Below, piece by piece: positions 27,067 through 36,315 of a stretch of DNA of 64,000 nucleotides (the first letter of the stretch is position 1; every line of letters starts with the position of its first letter). The DNA comes from Litoreibacter ascidiaceicola. Lineage in GTDB: Bacteria > Pseudomonadota > Alphaproteobacteria > Rhodobacterales > Rhodobacteraceae. The DNA is taken from assembly GCF_900129235.1 (NCBI RefSeq), contig NZ_FQUV01000007.1, positions 62,001-126,000 of the forward strand, given 5' to 3'. The notes below the pieces were generated by a model. The model was not told the DNA's origin and ran no database searches. It was given only the letters and a program-made list of their open reading frames with translations. The position numbers and the translations under genes are program-made.

Positions 27067-28679
27067 CTGTGCTGAATGGAGAAGCCTGTCCCGTGTGACA
27101 GATAGGCAAACCCGTTGCCGTCCAAGGTCAACCCTGTTGCATCCAGAGTTGCCGCGTTGCCATGTATGATCTCCGCCTCGCCTTTTACCACAAAGGGATG
27201 GGGGTCCGGCGACAGGTTGAACACACAGGTGAGCGTCTCGTCCTCTGCGCTGCGGGTGAATGCCAGGATCGGCTCCGGCATAGGCAGAAACGATGTCTTT
27301 CCTCGGCTCAATGCGGGGCTTGCCTTGCGGCGGGCGATGGCATCTTTGTAATAGGCAAGAATGCTGCCATCGCCTTGGCTGTCCACCGCTTTTGCGGCCT
27401 GCGGCACCTTTACCGGCAACCAGGGCGCGCCCGTCGAGAACCCGGCATTTGGCGCATCTTTTTCCCAGACCATCGGCGTGCGGCAACCGTCGCGGCCCTT
27501 GACCGCTGGCCAAAAGCGGATGGCTGGCGGGTCGGTAAGCTCTTCGAACACCAGTTCTGTTTCGGTCTGCCCTAGTTCTTCGCCTTGATAAATGCCGATG
27601 GTGCCCTCGAATGACATCAGCATCGCGCAAGCAAGGCGTGCCATCGCGTCGTCCGAGACCGAATATTCGGCCCAGCGGGTAACTTGACGCGGAACGTCAT
27701 GGTTGCTGAAGGACCAGTAGGGATGGCCGTCGGGTGCCCCGCGCTGAAATCCCTCAATGCAATTCTGGAAATGTTCGGCATTAAAGTCCGGTCCCAACAT
27801 CGCGAAGCTGTAGGCCATATGCAGGCGGCTGGTACCTTCGGTGTATTTGCCCATGATCTCTATGGATTTGTGCCCCATCTCGCCGACCTCGCCGACCATC
27901 ATGATATCTTCATACTGATCCGTCAGCGCGCGAAGCCGTTCAAGAAACGCGATATTTTCAGGTCGGGTCTTGTTGTAAATGTTGTCCTGCATTCCATAAA
28001 GGTCGGTCGCCATGACCTGCGATTTAGCTTGAGCAGGCGGATTGGAGCGCAGCTGCTGATCATGAAAATAGTAGTTCACCGTGTCCAGCCGAAAGCCGTC
28101 TAGCCCGCGATCGAGCCAGAATTTACAGGTCTCAAGTATCGCGTCGACCACATCCGGATTGTGGAAATTCAGGTCAGGCTGGGTGGCCAGAAAATTGTGC
28201 AGGTAATATTGGCCGCGTTGCGGGTCGAACTCCCATGCGGGGCCACCGAAATGGCTGTGCCAATTCGTGGGTGGCGACCCGTCAGGCAGCGGATCAGCCC
28301 AAACATACCAGTTGGCCTTATCATTGTCGCGGCTTAGGCGGGACTCCTTGAACCAGTCGTGCTGTTCAGACGTATGTGACAACACCTGATCCACTATGAC
28401 TTTCAATCCACGCACGTGCGCTTCATTTATCAGCGTCTCAAACTCGGCAAGATCGCCAAATAGTGGATCAACGGCCAAATAGTCGGACACGTCGTAGCCC
28501 ATGTCCGCTTGGGGTGAGGCAAAAATGGGGGATAACCAAATGCAATCAACACCAAGATCGGCGATGTAATCCAATCGGTTGGTGATACCTTTGAGGTCGC
28601 CAACACCGTCACCTGTGCTATCCTGATATGATCGAGGGTAAACCTGATAAATTACCGCGCTGCGCCACCATTCCTGCAT
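27063..28679 (-). CDS. Alpha-glucosidase (GH13)
   Basis: Probably hydrolyses terminal alpha-1,4 or alpha-1,6 glucose from malto- or isomalto-oligosaccharides. The 538-residue protein starts with WWRSAVIYQVYPRSYQDS and contains GHDG-type GDGVGDLKGI, FRLDTVNYYFHD (nucleophile Asp near residue 200), MVGEVGEMG (acid Glu) and FSNHDVPRQ. It has no signal peptide, so it acts in the cytoplasm. Oligo-1,6-glucosidase or trehalose-cleaving activity cannot be excluded. AAGGAG lies before the ATG. Its neighbour role is clean-up of the linear chains that GlgX releases. Confidence 0.88.
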   Translation of the reverse strand: MQEWWRSAVIYQVYPRSYQDSTGDGVGDLKGITNRLDYIADLGVDCIWLSPIFASPQADMGYDVSDYLAVDPLFGDLAEFETLINEAHVRGLKVIVDQVLSHTSEQHDWFKESRLSRDNDKANWYVWADPLPDGSPPTNWHSHFGGPAWEFDPQRGQYYLHNFLATQPDLNFHNPDVVDAILETCKFWLDRGLDGFRLDTVNYYFHDQQLRSNPPAQAKSQVMATDLYGMQDNIYNKTRPENIAFLERLRALTDQYEDIMMVGEVGEMGHKSIEIMGKYTEGTSRLHMAYSFAMLGPDFNAEHFQNCIEGFQRGAPDGHPYWSFSNHDVPRQVTRWAEYSVSDDAMARLACAMLMSFEGTIGIYQGEELGQTETELVFEELTDPPAIRFWPAVKGRDGCRTPMVWEKDAPNAGFSTGAPWLPVKVPQAAKAVDSQGDGSILAYYKDAIARRKASPALSRGKTSFLPMPEPILAFTRSAEDETLTCVFNLSPDPHPFVVKGEAEIIHGNAATLDATGLTLDGNGFAYLSHGTGFSIQHS

Positions 28680-29657
28680 CGGCCTTCTCCTTCGTTTTGA
28701 CTACCCTAGCAGCCAAGTGATTGATGGAAAGGGTTTGGAGGCAGGTTGCTCGAGTTTCTATTCTAGCAGGATGCTAATCGAATAAAGAATAGAGCAAGCC
28801 TTGCAGCCAAAGCACCCGGCTTAGTGGACATCGCATGGCTGTAAGGGATGCTGTGGATTGAAAATTACCTGCATGTAAACATCCAAGACTAACACCCCTA
28901 CCAATAGGTGGCACATATGCGGTTCTGAGCTTCGGTTCATCCTGAATTTGCACCTAATAATCGTTAGCTTACCACGCACTTACGAATACAACTTTGTTCA
29001 AAATATTGGTGTCCGAAGTCAGGTCTTCGGGACAGATTAAAGTGTGTGTCGGCTCGTCAAAGCGGAGCACAAGCACCGGCTCGATTAGAAACTTCTGAGG
29101 GAGTTAAAAACTGACACCATTGGCAGTTCTACATAAGCTAATTGCTGCGGACCCGTCTATTTGCATCGCACAAGGGCCGCGCGTGATGCTGAGACGCCAG
29201 CCACCTTACAGCGAATGACCAGTTTTGCCCAAAGCGCTAATTCGCTAGGGCGACGCAAATTTCTGGTTCACTAAAATAGTCTGTGAGCGTAGCCCTTGGA
29301 TCTCTTTTACCACGGACGTCGGTGTTAGCGAGCAAGGATGGAGGACGGTTTCAATAGCATCCAGATCATTGTGCAACAGTGCATGGTGTTTTGCCGCGAG
29401 GTGCCTCATTCGGCTGTTTTTTCAGGCACACCATCTGAACGGTTCTCGGAACTGTCGATCACTACCTTTCGCAGCATCATCGCATAACCGCAATGGGTCC
29501 AGTTTCGTTGACGCTGTATATTGTTTGAGAGACGGCTTTGCTTTGGAAACAGGCAGTGACGTTGGGACTAGAAATATCTGGCGCGGGATCAGATCTCGCG
29601 CTTAGAAAAGTAGCACAGATAAAACTGGGGTTGGTCCTAGCAACGTAGTTCATGAGG
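28680..29657. other. Long gene-free region between the alpha-glucosidase and ureG
   Basis: About 980 bp lying upstream of the alpha-glucosidase start and downstream of ureG. Open frames here (for example 29369-29605 plus and 29477-29758 minus) have no ribosome site, no family resemblance and no neighbour context. The base composition is lower in GC than the flanks. It may hold the decayed remains of a gene; I see no transposase, tRNA or clear terminator. Confidence 0.5.
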
Positions 29658-30293
29658 CTAGTCTGACGCGGGATGATCGTCGCGAAGGCCGCCCATTTCG
29701 ATGATCTTTTTAAGAACATCTTCAGCACCCTCTTCATTGCGGAGTGAGCAAAAGACATAAGGGCGCTGACTCCGCATCACGTCGCAATCTCGTCTCATCA
29801 CATCTAGAGAAGCGCCGACATACGGGGCTAGATCGGTTTTGTTAATCACCAACAAATCAGATTTTGTAATTGCCGGTCCGCCCTTCCTAGGAATTTCCTC
29901 ACCCGCTGCTACGTCGATTACGTAGATCGTTACATCGGCAAGCTCGGGGCTGAAAGTTGCTGACAAATTGTCCCCCCCACTTTCAATGAAGACGATTTCC
30001 AAGTCGGAGTGTCGCGCTTGCATCTCGGCGATAGCGGCGAGGTTGATCGACGCATCCTCGCGAATGGCCGTATGTGGGCAGCCACCGGTTTCAACGCCGA
30101 TGATGCGGTTTTGCGGTAGAATCTGCATACGCATCAAGGCTTCTGCATCTTCTTGCGTGTAGATATCGTTGGTGATCACACCGATGGAAAACCTTGGGTG
30201 CAGTGCTTTGGCAAGAGACGCCGTAAGCGTGGTTTTCCCGGCACCAACTGGCCCGCCGATACCAATGCGCAGAGGTCCGTTGAGTTGGGTCAT
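29658..30293 (-). CDS. ureG: Urease accessory GTPase UreG
   Basis: GTPase that powers nickel delivery to apo-urease together with UreD, UreF and UreE. The 211-residue SIMIBI protein has the P-loop [16 protein letters not shown] (about residues 11-26), the invariant [17 protein letters not shown] metal-binding CPH segment, ESGGDN, and the guanine-specificity [11 protein letters not shown]. Its start overlaps the end of ureF by 4 nt. It is the last gene of the ureDABCEFG operon. Confidence 0.97.
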   Translation of the reverse strand: MTQLNGPLRIGIGGPVGAGKTTLTASLAKALHPRFSIGVITNDIYTQEDAEALMRMQILPQNRIIGVETGGCPHTAIREDASINLAAIAEMQARHSDLEIVFIESGGDNLSATFSPELADVTIYVIDVAAGEEIPRKGGPAITKSDLLVINKTDLAPYVGASLDVMRRDCDVMRSQRPYVFCSLRNEEGAEDVLKKIIEMGGLRDDHPASD

Positions 30294-30937
30294 GATCGGA
30301 ATATCCTCGGCTGGAGCGCCTCATGGCGCATGGCTGAAACATCGGACAAAAAAGCTGTGCTTTGTAGATCGTCCAATGTGGTCTGAGCGGTGTTCCTAGC
30401 GATATCCACGCAATCGGGCGAGAGGCCTGCAAGAACAGCCTGACCTTCGGTTTGGCCCAGCGGCACAGCACGCACCGCTGCCGAGACGAGGTTACTGATG
30501 AGCGACTGCAAATACATCGCCGCTGTTAAATCGACATCGATCCCCATACGTGCGGCGGTCGCACCGACCGCGACGGGGTAAGTTAGCTCCACCGCATCGC
30601 CGCCCCAAATTGCTGCAGTGGTTTTGCAAAACGCCGCCCCTTGTAGCCGGGTTTCAAGCAAGCGTTCCCGTGATGCCGCGAACGCCAATGCGGTGTCATT
30701 GACCACTTCCAAAGAAAGCGGGTCGTCGCAGTCATATGCCGCGCGCAGCAACATACAATCATTGCGACCACTGCCATGAGACAGGACTGAGCTGAGCCAG
30801 CCCTGTAGGTCGCCAGACGTGGCAATGACGCCGGTATGAATAGCCATCTCCAGCCCGTGCGAGTAGGCGAATGCACCAACGGGAAATGCTGGTGACAGCC
30901 ATTGCGCAAGCGTGAGGGTATTCAGATCAGTGGTCAT
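30290..30937 (-). CDS. ureF: Urease accessory protein UreF
   Basis: All-helical chaperone that links UreD-urease to UreG and gates nickel insertion. The N-terminus [23 protein letters not shown] shows the family motif [18 protein letters not shown] chose the ATG at 30937, which overlaps the end of ureE by 11 nt; in-frame codons farther upstream lie inside the His-rich end of ureE. The 215-residue length fits. No strong ribosome site is visible, so translation is probably coupled to ureE. Confidence 0.92.
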   Translation of the reverse strand: MTTDLNTLTLAQWLSPAFPVGAFAYSHGLEMAIHTGVIATSGDLQGWLSSVLSHGSGRNDCMLLRAAYDCDDPLSLEVVNDTALAFAASRERLLETRLQGAAFCKTTAAIWGGDAVELTYPVAVGATAARMGIDVDLTAAMYLQSLISNLVSAAVRAVPLGQTEGQAVLAGLSPDCVDIARNTAQTTLDDLQSTAFLSDVSAMRHEALQPRIFRS

Positions 30938-31400
30938 GCGCTGTTGCAACATGCTCATGCGAATGTGTACGGCCATGGCCATATGCGCCGCCTTCCGGAG
31001 TGAAGGCGGCACTCACCGTTTTGATCGATGCGCCGAGATGTTCCAACATGTGGCCAATAACAGGGTCCGCTTGGATCAGCAGGTGATCGGCGTTGATTTG
31101 ACAAGGCGTGTGACGGTTTCCAATATGCCACGCCAAGCGCACGAGGTCAGAACCGGTCACTTGGTACAGCTCTTCCGCCGCCGCAACAATCTCAACCAGC
31201 GTGCCGTCAGTCAGTACAAGCGCATCCCCGTCATCAAGCGACGTGGTTTGGGCAAGGTCGACCAAAAACGAAACGCTAGTGCTTGTTGAAAGTCGCTTGC
31301 GGCGTAAAAAGCGCTCAGTGTAATCAAGTTCGCAGCGCGCTGCTTGCCCAGACCACTGCCCTTTGCGATGGAGTGTTTGGGCGATAGGAAGTGTGGTCAT
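30927..31400 (-). CDS. ureE: Urease accessory nickel carrier UreE
   Basis: Metallochaperone that supplies nickel. The 157-residue protein has an N-terminal peptide-binding domain, a C-terminal ferredoxin-like nickel-binding domain with WHIGNRHTPCQ carrying the interface His, and a His-rich tail ([18 protein letters not shown]) that can bind extra nickel. It is 10 nt from ureC and overlaps ureF. Confidence 0.93.
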   Translation of the reverse strand: MTTLPIAQTLHRKGQWSGQAARCELDYTERFLRRKRLSTSTSVSFLVDLAQTTSLDDGDALVLTDGTLVEIVAAAEELYQVTGSDLVRLAWHIGNRHTPCQINADHLLIQADPVIGHMLEHLGASIKTVSAAFTPEGGAYGHGRTHSHEHVATAHDH

Positions 31401-31410
31401 AGCCTGCTCC

Positions 31411-33120
31411 TCAAAACATGAAATAGCGCTGAGCCATCGGCAGCGACACTGCCGGTTGGCAGCTCAGAAGTACTCCGTCCGCGCGAACCTCGTAGGTCTC
31501 TGGATGCACTTCGATGTTTGGCGTTGCGTCGTTCAAGATCATGTCCACTTTACCAATATTGCGGGTATTACGAACCGCAACTGTTTGCTTAGCCAGCCCC
31601 AACGTCTCACCGATACCAGCCGCCTGCGCAGCGCCAGAGACGAAGCTGACTGACGAATGGCGCAGCGATGTGCCATACGCCCCGAACATGGGACGTGTAT
31701 ATACAGGTTGCGGCGTCGGGATTGATGCGTTGGGATCCCCCATTTGCGCCACAACGATGGTACCTGCCATCAAGACCATTTCGGGTTTCACACCAAAGAA
31801 TGCGGGACTCCAAAGAACCAGATCAGCCCGCTTGCCGACGGCGATGTCGCCCAACACGTGGCTCACGCCTTGGGCGATTGCAGGGTTGATTGTGTATTTT
31901 GCGATGTAGCGACGAACGCGCATATTGTCGTTGTCGCCAGTCTCCTCCGGCAATGCACCGCGTTGCTTCTTCATCTTGTCAGCGGTTTGCCACGTGCGGA
32001 TCAGCACCTCTCCCACGCGACCCATTGCCTGACTATCAGAGGCGATGATCGAGAATGCCCCCATGTCGTGCAATATATCCTCGGCAGCGATGGTTTCGCG
32101 ACGGATGCGGCTTTCAGCGAATGCGATATCTTCTGGGATGGATTTATCGAGATGGTGGCACACCATCAACATGTCGAGGTGTTCCTCCAGCGTGTTCACC
32201 GTGAAGGGTCGCGTTGGGTTCGTGGAAGACGGGATCACGTTGGCGTCGCCACAGATTTTGATGATGTCCGGCGCATGGCCACCACCTGCACCTTCGGTGT
32301 GGAAGGCGTGGATTGTACGGCCTTTCATGGCGTTGACTGTGTGCTCAACAAAACCAGACTCGTTGAGTGTGTCAGTGTGGATCATCACCTGCACATCCAT
32401 GTCGTCAGCCACCGAAAGGCAGCAGTCAATAGCTGCAGGTGTAGTGCCCCAATCTTCGTGAAGCTTGAGAGCACAGGCGCCAGCGTTGACCATTTCCACC
32501 AGCGCGTCCGGCTGGCTGGCGTTGCCTTTCCCTGCCAATCCGATGTTCATCGGAATGCCGTCGAAGGACTGAAGCATGCGCCCGATATGCCACGGCCCAG
32601 GTGTGCAGGTCGTGGCCAGTGTGCCATGCGCTGGACCTGTGCCACCGCCAAAACAGGTCGTCACGCCAGAGTGGAGGGAATCTTCCATCTGTTGCGGGCA
32701 AATGAAGTGGATGTGGCTGTCCATACCCCCCGCCGTCAGAATGCGCCCCTCACCTGCAATAACCTCGGTGCCCGGGCCCACAATGATATCGACGCCAGAT
32801 TGAGTATCAGGATTTCCTGCCTTGCCAATGGCGTGAATTAGCCCGCTTTTCAGAGCCACGTCGGCTTTGTAGATGCCAGAATGATCCACGATCAATGCAT
32901 TGGTGATCACCGTATCCACCGCTCCGCCTGCGCGGGTCACTTGGCTTTGGCCCATGCCATCGCGAATGACCTTGCCTCCGCCGAATTTAACCTCTTCACC
33001 ATAGGTCGTCAGGTCCTGCTCGACCTCGATAATCAGATCGGTATCCGCAAGGCGAAGCTTGTCACCCGTCGTTGGGCCATACATCGCAGCATATTGTGCG
33101 CGGGAAATTTCGCGGGGCAT
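31411..33120 (-). CDS. ureC: Urease subunit alpha
   Basis: Catalytic subunit, hydrolysing urea to ammonia and carbamate at a two-nickel site in the cytoplasm. In the 569 residues the nickel ligands are HIH (136/138), the carbamylated lysine K219 in [11 protein letters not shown] with H221 nearby, and later His and Asp residues; the mobile flap with the active-site His is [19 protein letters not shown]. Start overlaps the ureB stop by one base. Sequence is intact with no frameshift. Confidence 0.98.
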   Translation of the reverse strand: MPREISRAQYAAMYGPTTGDKLRLADTDLIIEVEQDLTTYGEEVKFGGGKVIRDGMGQSQVTRAGGAVDTVITNALIVDHSGIYKADVALKSGLIHAIGKAGNPDTQSGVDIIVGPGTEVIAGEGRILTAGGMDSHIHFICPQQMEDSLHSGVTTCFGGGTGPAHGTLATTCTPGPWHIGRMLQSFDGIPMNIGLAGKGNASQPDALVEMVNAGACALKLHEDWGTTPAAIDCCLSVADDMDVQVMIHTDTLNESGFVEHTVNAMKGRTIHAFHTEGAGGGHAPDIIKICGDANVIPSSTNPTRPFTVNTLEEHLDMLMVCHHLDKSIPEDIAFAESRIRRETIAAEDILHDMGAFSIIASDSQAMGRVGEVLIRTWQTADKMKKQRGALPEETGDNDNMRVRRYIAKYTINPAIAQGVSHVLGDIAVGKRADLVLWSPAFFGVKPEMVLMAGTIVVAQMGDPNASIPTPQPVYTRPMFGAYGTSLRHSSVSFVSGAAQAAGIGETLGLAKQTVAVRNTRNIGKVDMILNDATPNIEVHPETYEVRADGVLLSCQPAVSLPMAQRYFMF

Positions 33121-33425
33121 TAGAGGTCTCCCATGACTTGTTGGTTGAACCCGAACACGCGACGTTTGCCGCCAATTGGGATCAGCTGAACTTCGCGGCG
33201 TTGACCGGGTTCAAAACGCACTGCGGTTCCTGACGCGATATCGAGACGCATACCGCGCGCAGTCTTGCGATCGAAATCAAGCGCAGGGTTGGTTTCAGCA
33301 AAGTGGTAATGGCTGCCAACTTGCACAGGGCGATCACCAGTATTTGCCACGATCATGGTCACGGCAATGGCGCCTTCATTCAGGGTCAACGTTCCGTCAG
33401 CGGGAAAGAGTTCTCCGGGGATCAT
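33120..33425 (-). CDS. ureB: Urease subunit beta
   Basis: Small structural subunit (101 aa) of the (UreABC)3 urease. The start [17 protein letters not shown] and the segment [22 protein letters not shown] are diagnostic. Separate from ureA, as is usual in bacteria other than Helicobacter. It lies 9 nt after ureA and overlaps ureC by one base. Confidence 0.97.
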   Translation of the reverse strand: MIPGELFPADGTLTLNEGAIAVTMIVANTGDRPVQVGSHYHFAETNPALDFDRKTARGMRLDIASGTAVRFEPGQRREVQLIPIGGKRRVFGFNQQVMGDL

Positions 33426-33434
33426 TGCGTGCTC

Positions 33435-33737
33435 CTATCGGATCGGATTGTGAACGGTGACAAGCTTGGTGCCGTCGGGAAAAGTGGCCTCGACTTGCAC
33501 TTCAGGGATCATCTCTGAGATGCCCTCCATACATTGATCGCGGGTAATGACATGACCGCCTGCCTCCATCATATCAGCCACCGAGCGGCCATCTCGCGCG
33601 CCTTCAACAACCACATCCGTGATCAGTGCAATCGCTTCTGGATGGTTCAACTTCACGCCGCGCGCCAAGCGCTTGCGCGCGACCTCGGCCGCCACGGCGA
33701 TCAGTAGTTTGTCTTTTTCACGTGGTGTGAGTTGCAT
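33435..33737 (-). CDS. ureA: Urease subunit gamma
   Basis: Smallest structural subunit (100 aa) of urease. It begins [20 protein letters not shown] and carries [21 protein letters not shown], both typical. It starts 3 nt after ureD ends and is followed by ureB. Confidence 0.97.
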   Translation of the reverse strand: MQLTPREKDKLLIAVAAEVARKRLARGVKLNHPEAIALITDVVVEGARDGRSVADMMEAGGHVITRDQCMEGISEMIPEVQVEATFPDGTKLVTVHNPIR

Positions 33738-33740
33738 GCG

Positions 33741-34658
33741 TTACAGCCTCCATGATGTGGGCAAATTGTTTTGTGTAAGCTGCTCTAGAATGGGAACCAA
33801 GCTACGGCGCAGCTCGAAGCTATCTGAGGCGAGTTGCCGGATCACCAATACGTCCTCCGCGAGCATGCTTGCGCCCGCCGAAGAAGGCAGTGCAGCGCGC
33901 GCAGAACTCAAATGGCTACCTGCATCTGGGGCCACCAGCACAACGCTTGCCATTGCACCGGCCCCATTTGCGATAGCTGGGCTTGCGAGATGTGCTGCTG
34001 CATCACCAATCAGGTCCAAGCCATCAATATAACGAGGGGTGCCATTGCGTGTGATCTTGATCCGGTCCTGAAACATCACGCCACGCAGATCTTCGCGCAT
34101 TGCGGCACGGCCAAACACAACCGGTTCGACCATCAAAAACCGCGCTTCTTCGTCCAAGCTGATATCTAACCGACGCCGCAAAGCGCAGCTGTCGTACAGG
34201 ATCAATTCCTGAGGGAGCCAGTTAAGACGTGCACCGGTCTGAACCGACAGCTTCGTTGTCACGCGCCCTATCTCGCCGCTTTGAGCGCGGTACGCGCGCT
34301 CAGCCGCTTGGGTCGTAAGGGTCAATCCAGCGTTGGTCATGACACAGATATCAAGGTCAAATTGATCGCCGCCCGTTATCCCGCCCGCAGTGTTGACCAA
34401 GATCACCTCAGCATCCGGTCTGCGATTTTGCGGGAACACCAACTTGGTGGAACCGGATTGGCGCAAGTCCTTGATCCGCGTCTTTCCAGTGCCGTCGGCT
34501 TTCGCTGACAGCCTTGCAGTCCCAACTGCGCGAGGTTGCGCAACGGTATTTTTGCACAGATCGATTGGGGTGAACTGGTTGATGGCGGGCTCCTGCGGTC
34601 CAATGATGCGATGACTGTTCGAGCATAGCCAGCACCGAGGTGGCAGGATTTCCGGCAT
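33741..34658 (-). CDS. ureD: Urease accessory protein UreD
   Basis: Scaffold (UreD/UreH) that binds apo-urease and recruits UreF and UreG. Of the 305 residues, the family core starts near residue 42 (QPRAVGTARLSAKADGTGKT) and includes VILVNTAGGITGGDQFDLDI-like text and LPQELILYDSCALRRRLDI. The first 40 residues exceed most family members, so a later non-ATG start is possible, but I see no better one; AAGG lies near the ATG at 34658. First gene of the urease operon, divergent from urtA. Confidence 0.88.
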   Translation of the reverse strand: MPEILPPRCWLCSNSHRIIGPQEPAINQFTPIDLCKNTVAQPRAVGTARLSAKADGTGKTRIKDLRQSGSTKLVFPQNRRPDAEVILVNTAGGITGGDQFDLDICVMTNAGLTLTTQAAERAYRAQSGEIGRVTTKLSVQTGARLNWLPQELILYDSCALRRRLDISLDEEARFLMVEPVVFGRAAMREDLRGVMFQDRIKITRNGTPRYIDGLDLIGDAAAHLASPAIANGAGAMASVVLVAPDAGSHLSSARAALPSSAGASMLAEDVLVIRQLASDSFELRRSLVPILEQLTQNNLPTSWRL

Positions 34659-34974
34659 AAATGCCTTGCGTTGCGATGCCGGAGATTAAAATTTAAGCGA
34701 TCCATTTGGATTGCGCTCATTAAACTAGCATCTCGATCTATAAGCCGAATTAGGTCGCAGTGGCATTTGCTCTTCGCGCTGCGGCGCAGCAACGATCATC
34801 CATCCTCAGACGTCGAATCAAGACACTTTGGGATTGGGGGTGTGTGACGACAGGTTGAATTGGACCTCACGCCAGCCGTCACACGATTTGCAACACTTAC
34901 GTTGCAGGGAATAGCTAAAGCGCATGTGTTCTAAGAACAAGGCTTGAGCTGATGTCCCTGCTTGGAGAGATCAC
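34659..34974. other. Divergent promoter region between ureD and urtA
   Basis: A 316-bp region that must hold the promoters of the urease operon (minus) and of urtABCDE (plus). No open frame of note. The clearest internal signal is the perfect inverted repeat at 34889-34906. No sigma-54 -24/-12 element with correct spacing was found. Confidence 0.6.
34889..34906. promoter_or_regulatory. Candidate nitrogen-control operator
   Basis: Perfect inverted repeat TGCAAC-N6-GTTGCA located 69 bp before the urtA start. It resembles the NtrC site TGCACC-N5-GGTGCA but its spacer is one base longer and one position per half differs, so NtrC binding is uncertain. A dyad here could serve both divergent operons. 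Confidence 0.35.
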
Positions 34975-36249
34975 ATGAGAACCACCACTGCTCTTGCTAC
35001 CGCGCTCACGATGGGAGCCGCGCTGCCCGCAATTGCTGCTGATTGCACCATCAAAGTGGGTGTTCTGCACTCGCTGTCTGGCACAATGGCCATTTCCGAG
35101 ACGACACTAAAAGACACAATGCTGACACTGATCGATCAACAAAACGCCAAGGGCGGCGTGCTTGGTTGCGAATTAGAAGCTGTGGTCGTCGACCCTGCCT
35201 CCGACTGGCCGCTGTTTGCTGAAAAAGCACGCGAACTGCTGACGGTTCATGACGTGGACGTAATCTTCGGCAACTGGACAAGCGTAAGCCGCAAATCCGT
35301 TCTGCCGGTGATCGAAGAGCTCAACGGGCTGCTGTTCTACCCTGTTCAATATGAAGGCGAAGAAAGCTCCAAGAACGTGTTTTACACCGGTGCTGCACCA
35401 AACCAGCAGGCCATTCCGGCAACAGATTACTTCTTGGAAGAACTGGGAATTGAGAAATTTGCGCTGCTCGGCACCGACTATGTGTACCCTCGCACCACCA
35501 ACAATATTCTCGAAGCATACCTGCAATCCAAAGACATTGCCAAAGAAGATATCTTTGTGAACTACACCCCCTTTGGCCACTCTGACTGGTCAAAGATTGT
35601 CGCTGATGTTGTGGCCCTTGGCGCGGACGGAAAAAAGGTCGGCGTCATCTCCACGATCAACGGCGACGCGAACATTGGCTTCTATAAAGAATTGGCCGCC
35701 GCTGGAATCTCAGCTGACGATATTCCGGTTGTTGCCTTCTCCGTGGGTGAAGAAGAGCTCTCTGGTCTCGATACAAGTAACCTCGTTGGTCACCTTGCGG
35801 CATGGAACTACTTCCAGTCAGCAGAAACCGACGCGAACGCAGAGTGGGTCGCCGCGTGGAAAGAGCGCATGGGCACCGAGCGCGTGACCAACGATCCAAT
35901 GGAAGCACATTACATCGGCTTTAACATGTGGGTGAACGCCGCCGAGGCAGCGGGCTCTGCTGACGTCGATGCGGTTCGCACCGCCATGTACGGTCAGGAG
36001 TTTCCGAACCTGACAGGCGGGACTGCGGTCATGCTGCCGAACCATCACTTAGCTAAGCCAGTGCTGATCGGTGAGATCACAGCAGATGGTCAATTCGACA
36101 TCATCAGCCAGACCACTGAAGTCGCGGGTGATGCCTGGACCGACTTCCTGCCAGAGTCCGCCAAATTGGTCTCCGATTGGAAAGGCCTTGGCTGTGGTAT
36201 GTACAATACCGAGACAAAGAGCTGCGTGCAGACTTTGTCCAACTACTAA
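34975..36249 (+). CDS. urtA: Urea ABC transporter substrate-binding protein
   Basis: Periplasmic urea-binding protein. A 424-residue type I (branched-chain-amino-acid-like) binding protein with a signal peptide (residues 1-22, ending AAIAADC). The segments KVGVLHSLSGTMAISE and GCELEAVVVDPASDWP are typical of UrtA, and WTSVSRKSVLPV is the usual UrtA binding-cleft region. GGAGA lies before the ATG. First gene of urtABCDE and separated from urtB by a hairpin. Confidence 0.96.
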   Translation: MRTTTALATALTMGAALPAIAADCTIKVGVLHSLSGTMAISETTLKDTMLTLIDQQNAKGGVLGCELEAVVVDPASDWPLFAEKARELLTVHDVDVIFGNWTSVSRKSVLPVIEELNGLLFYPVQYEGEESSKNVFYTGAAPNQQAIPATDYFLEELGIEKFALLGTDYVYPRTTNNILEAYLQSKDIAKEDIFVNYTPFGHSDWSKIVADVVALGADGKKVGVISTINGDANIGFYKELAAAGISADDIPVVAFSVGEEELSGLDTSNLVGHLAAWNYFQSAETDANAEWVAAWKERMGTERVTNDPMEAHYIGFNMWVNAAEAAGSADVDAVRTAMYGQEFPNLTGGTAVMLPNHHLAKPVLIGEITADGQFDIISQTTEVAGDAWTDFLPESAKLVSDWKGLGCGMYNTETKSCVQTLSNY

Positions 36250-36262
36250 CCCTTCGACAATC

Positions 36263-36286
36263 GAGGGCGCGTTTCCGCGCGCCCTC
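36263..36286 (+). terminator. Stem-loop between urtA and urtB
   Basis: Perfect 9-bp GC-rich stem (GAGGGCGCG / CGCGCCCTC) with a 6-nt loop and only a weak T-run after it. Its position after the binding-protein gene suggests a partial terminator or 3' protection that keeps urtA mRNA in excess over the permease genes. Confidence 0.6.
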
Positions 36287-36315
36287 ACCCTTTGAATTCC
36301 CGAAAGCCTCCCTCC

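Noticed and set aside
29477-29758. 93-codon minus-strand frame overlapping the end of ureG
   Set aside because: It shares sequence with ureG in another frame, lacks a ribosome site and resembles no family.
31744-32841. 365-codon plus-strand frame opposite ureC
   Set aside because: Antisense of intact urease alpha; His/Val-rich composition reflects the complement of ureC codons.
34870-34910. Sigma-54 promoter before urtA
   Set aside because: TTGCA is present, but no GG occurs at the required 10-nt distance upstream of the GC element.
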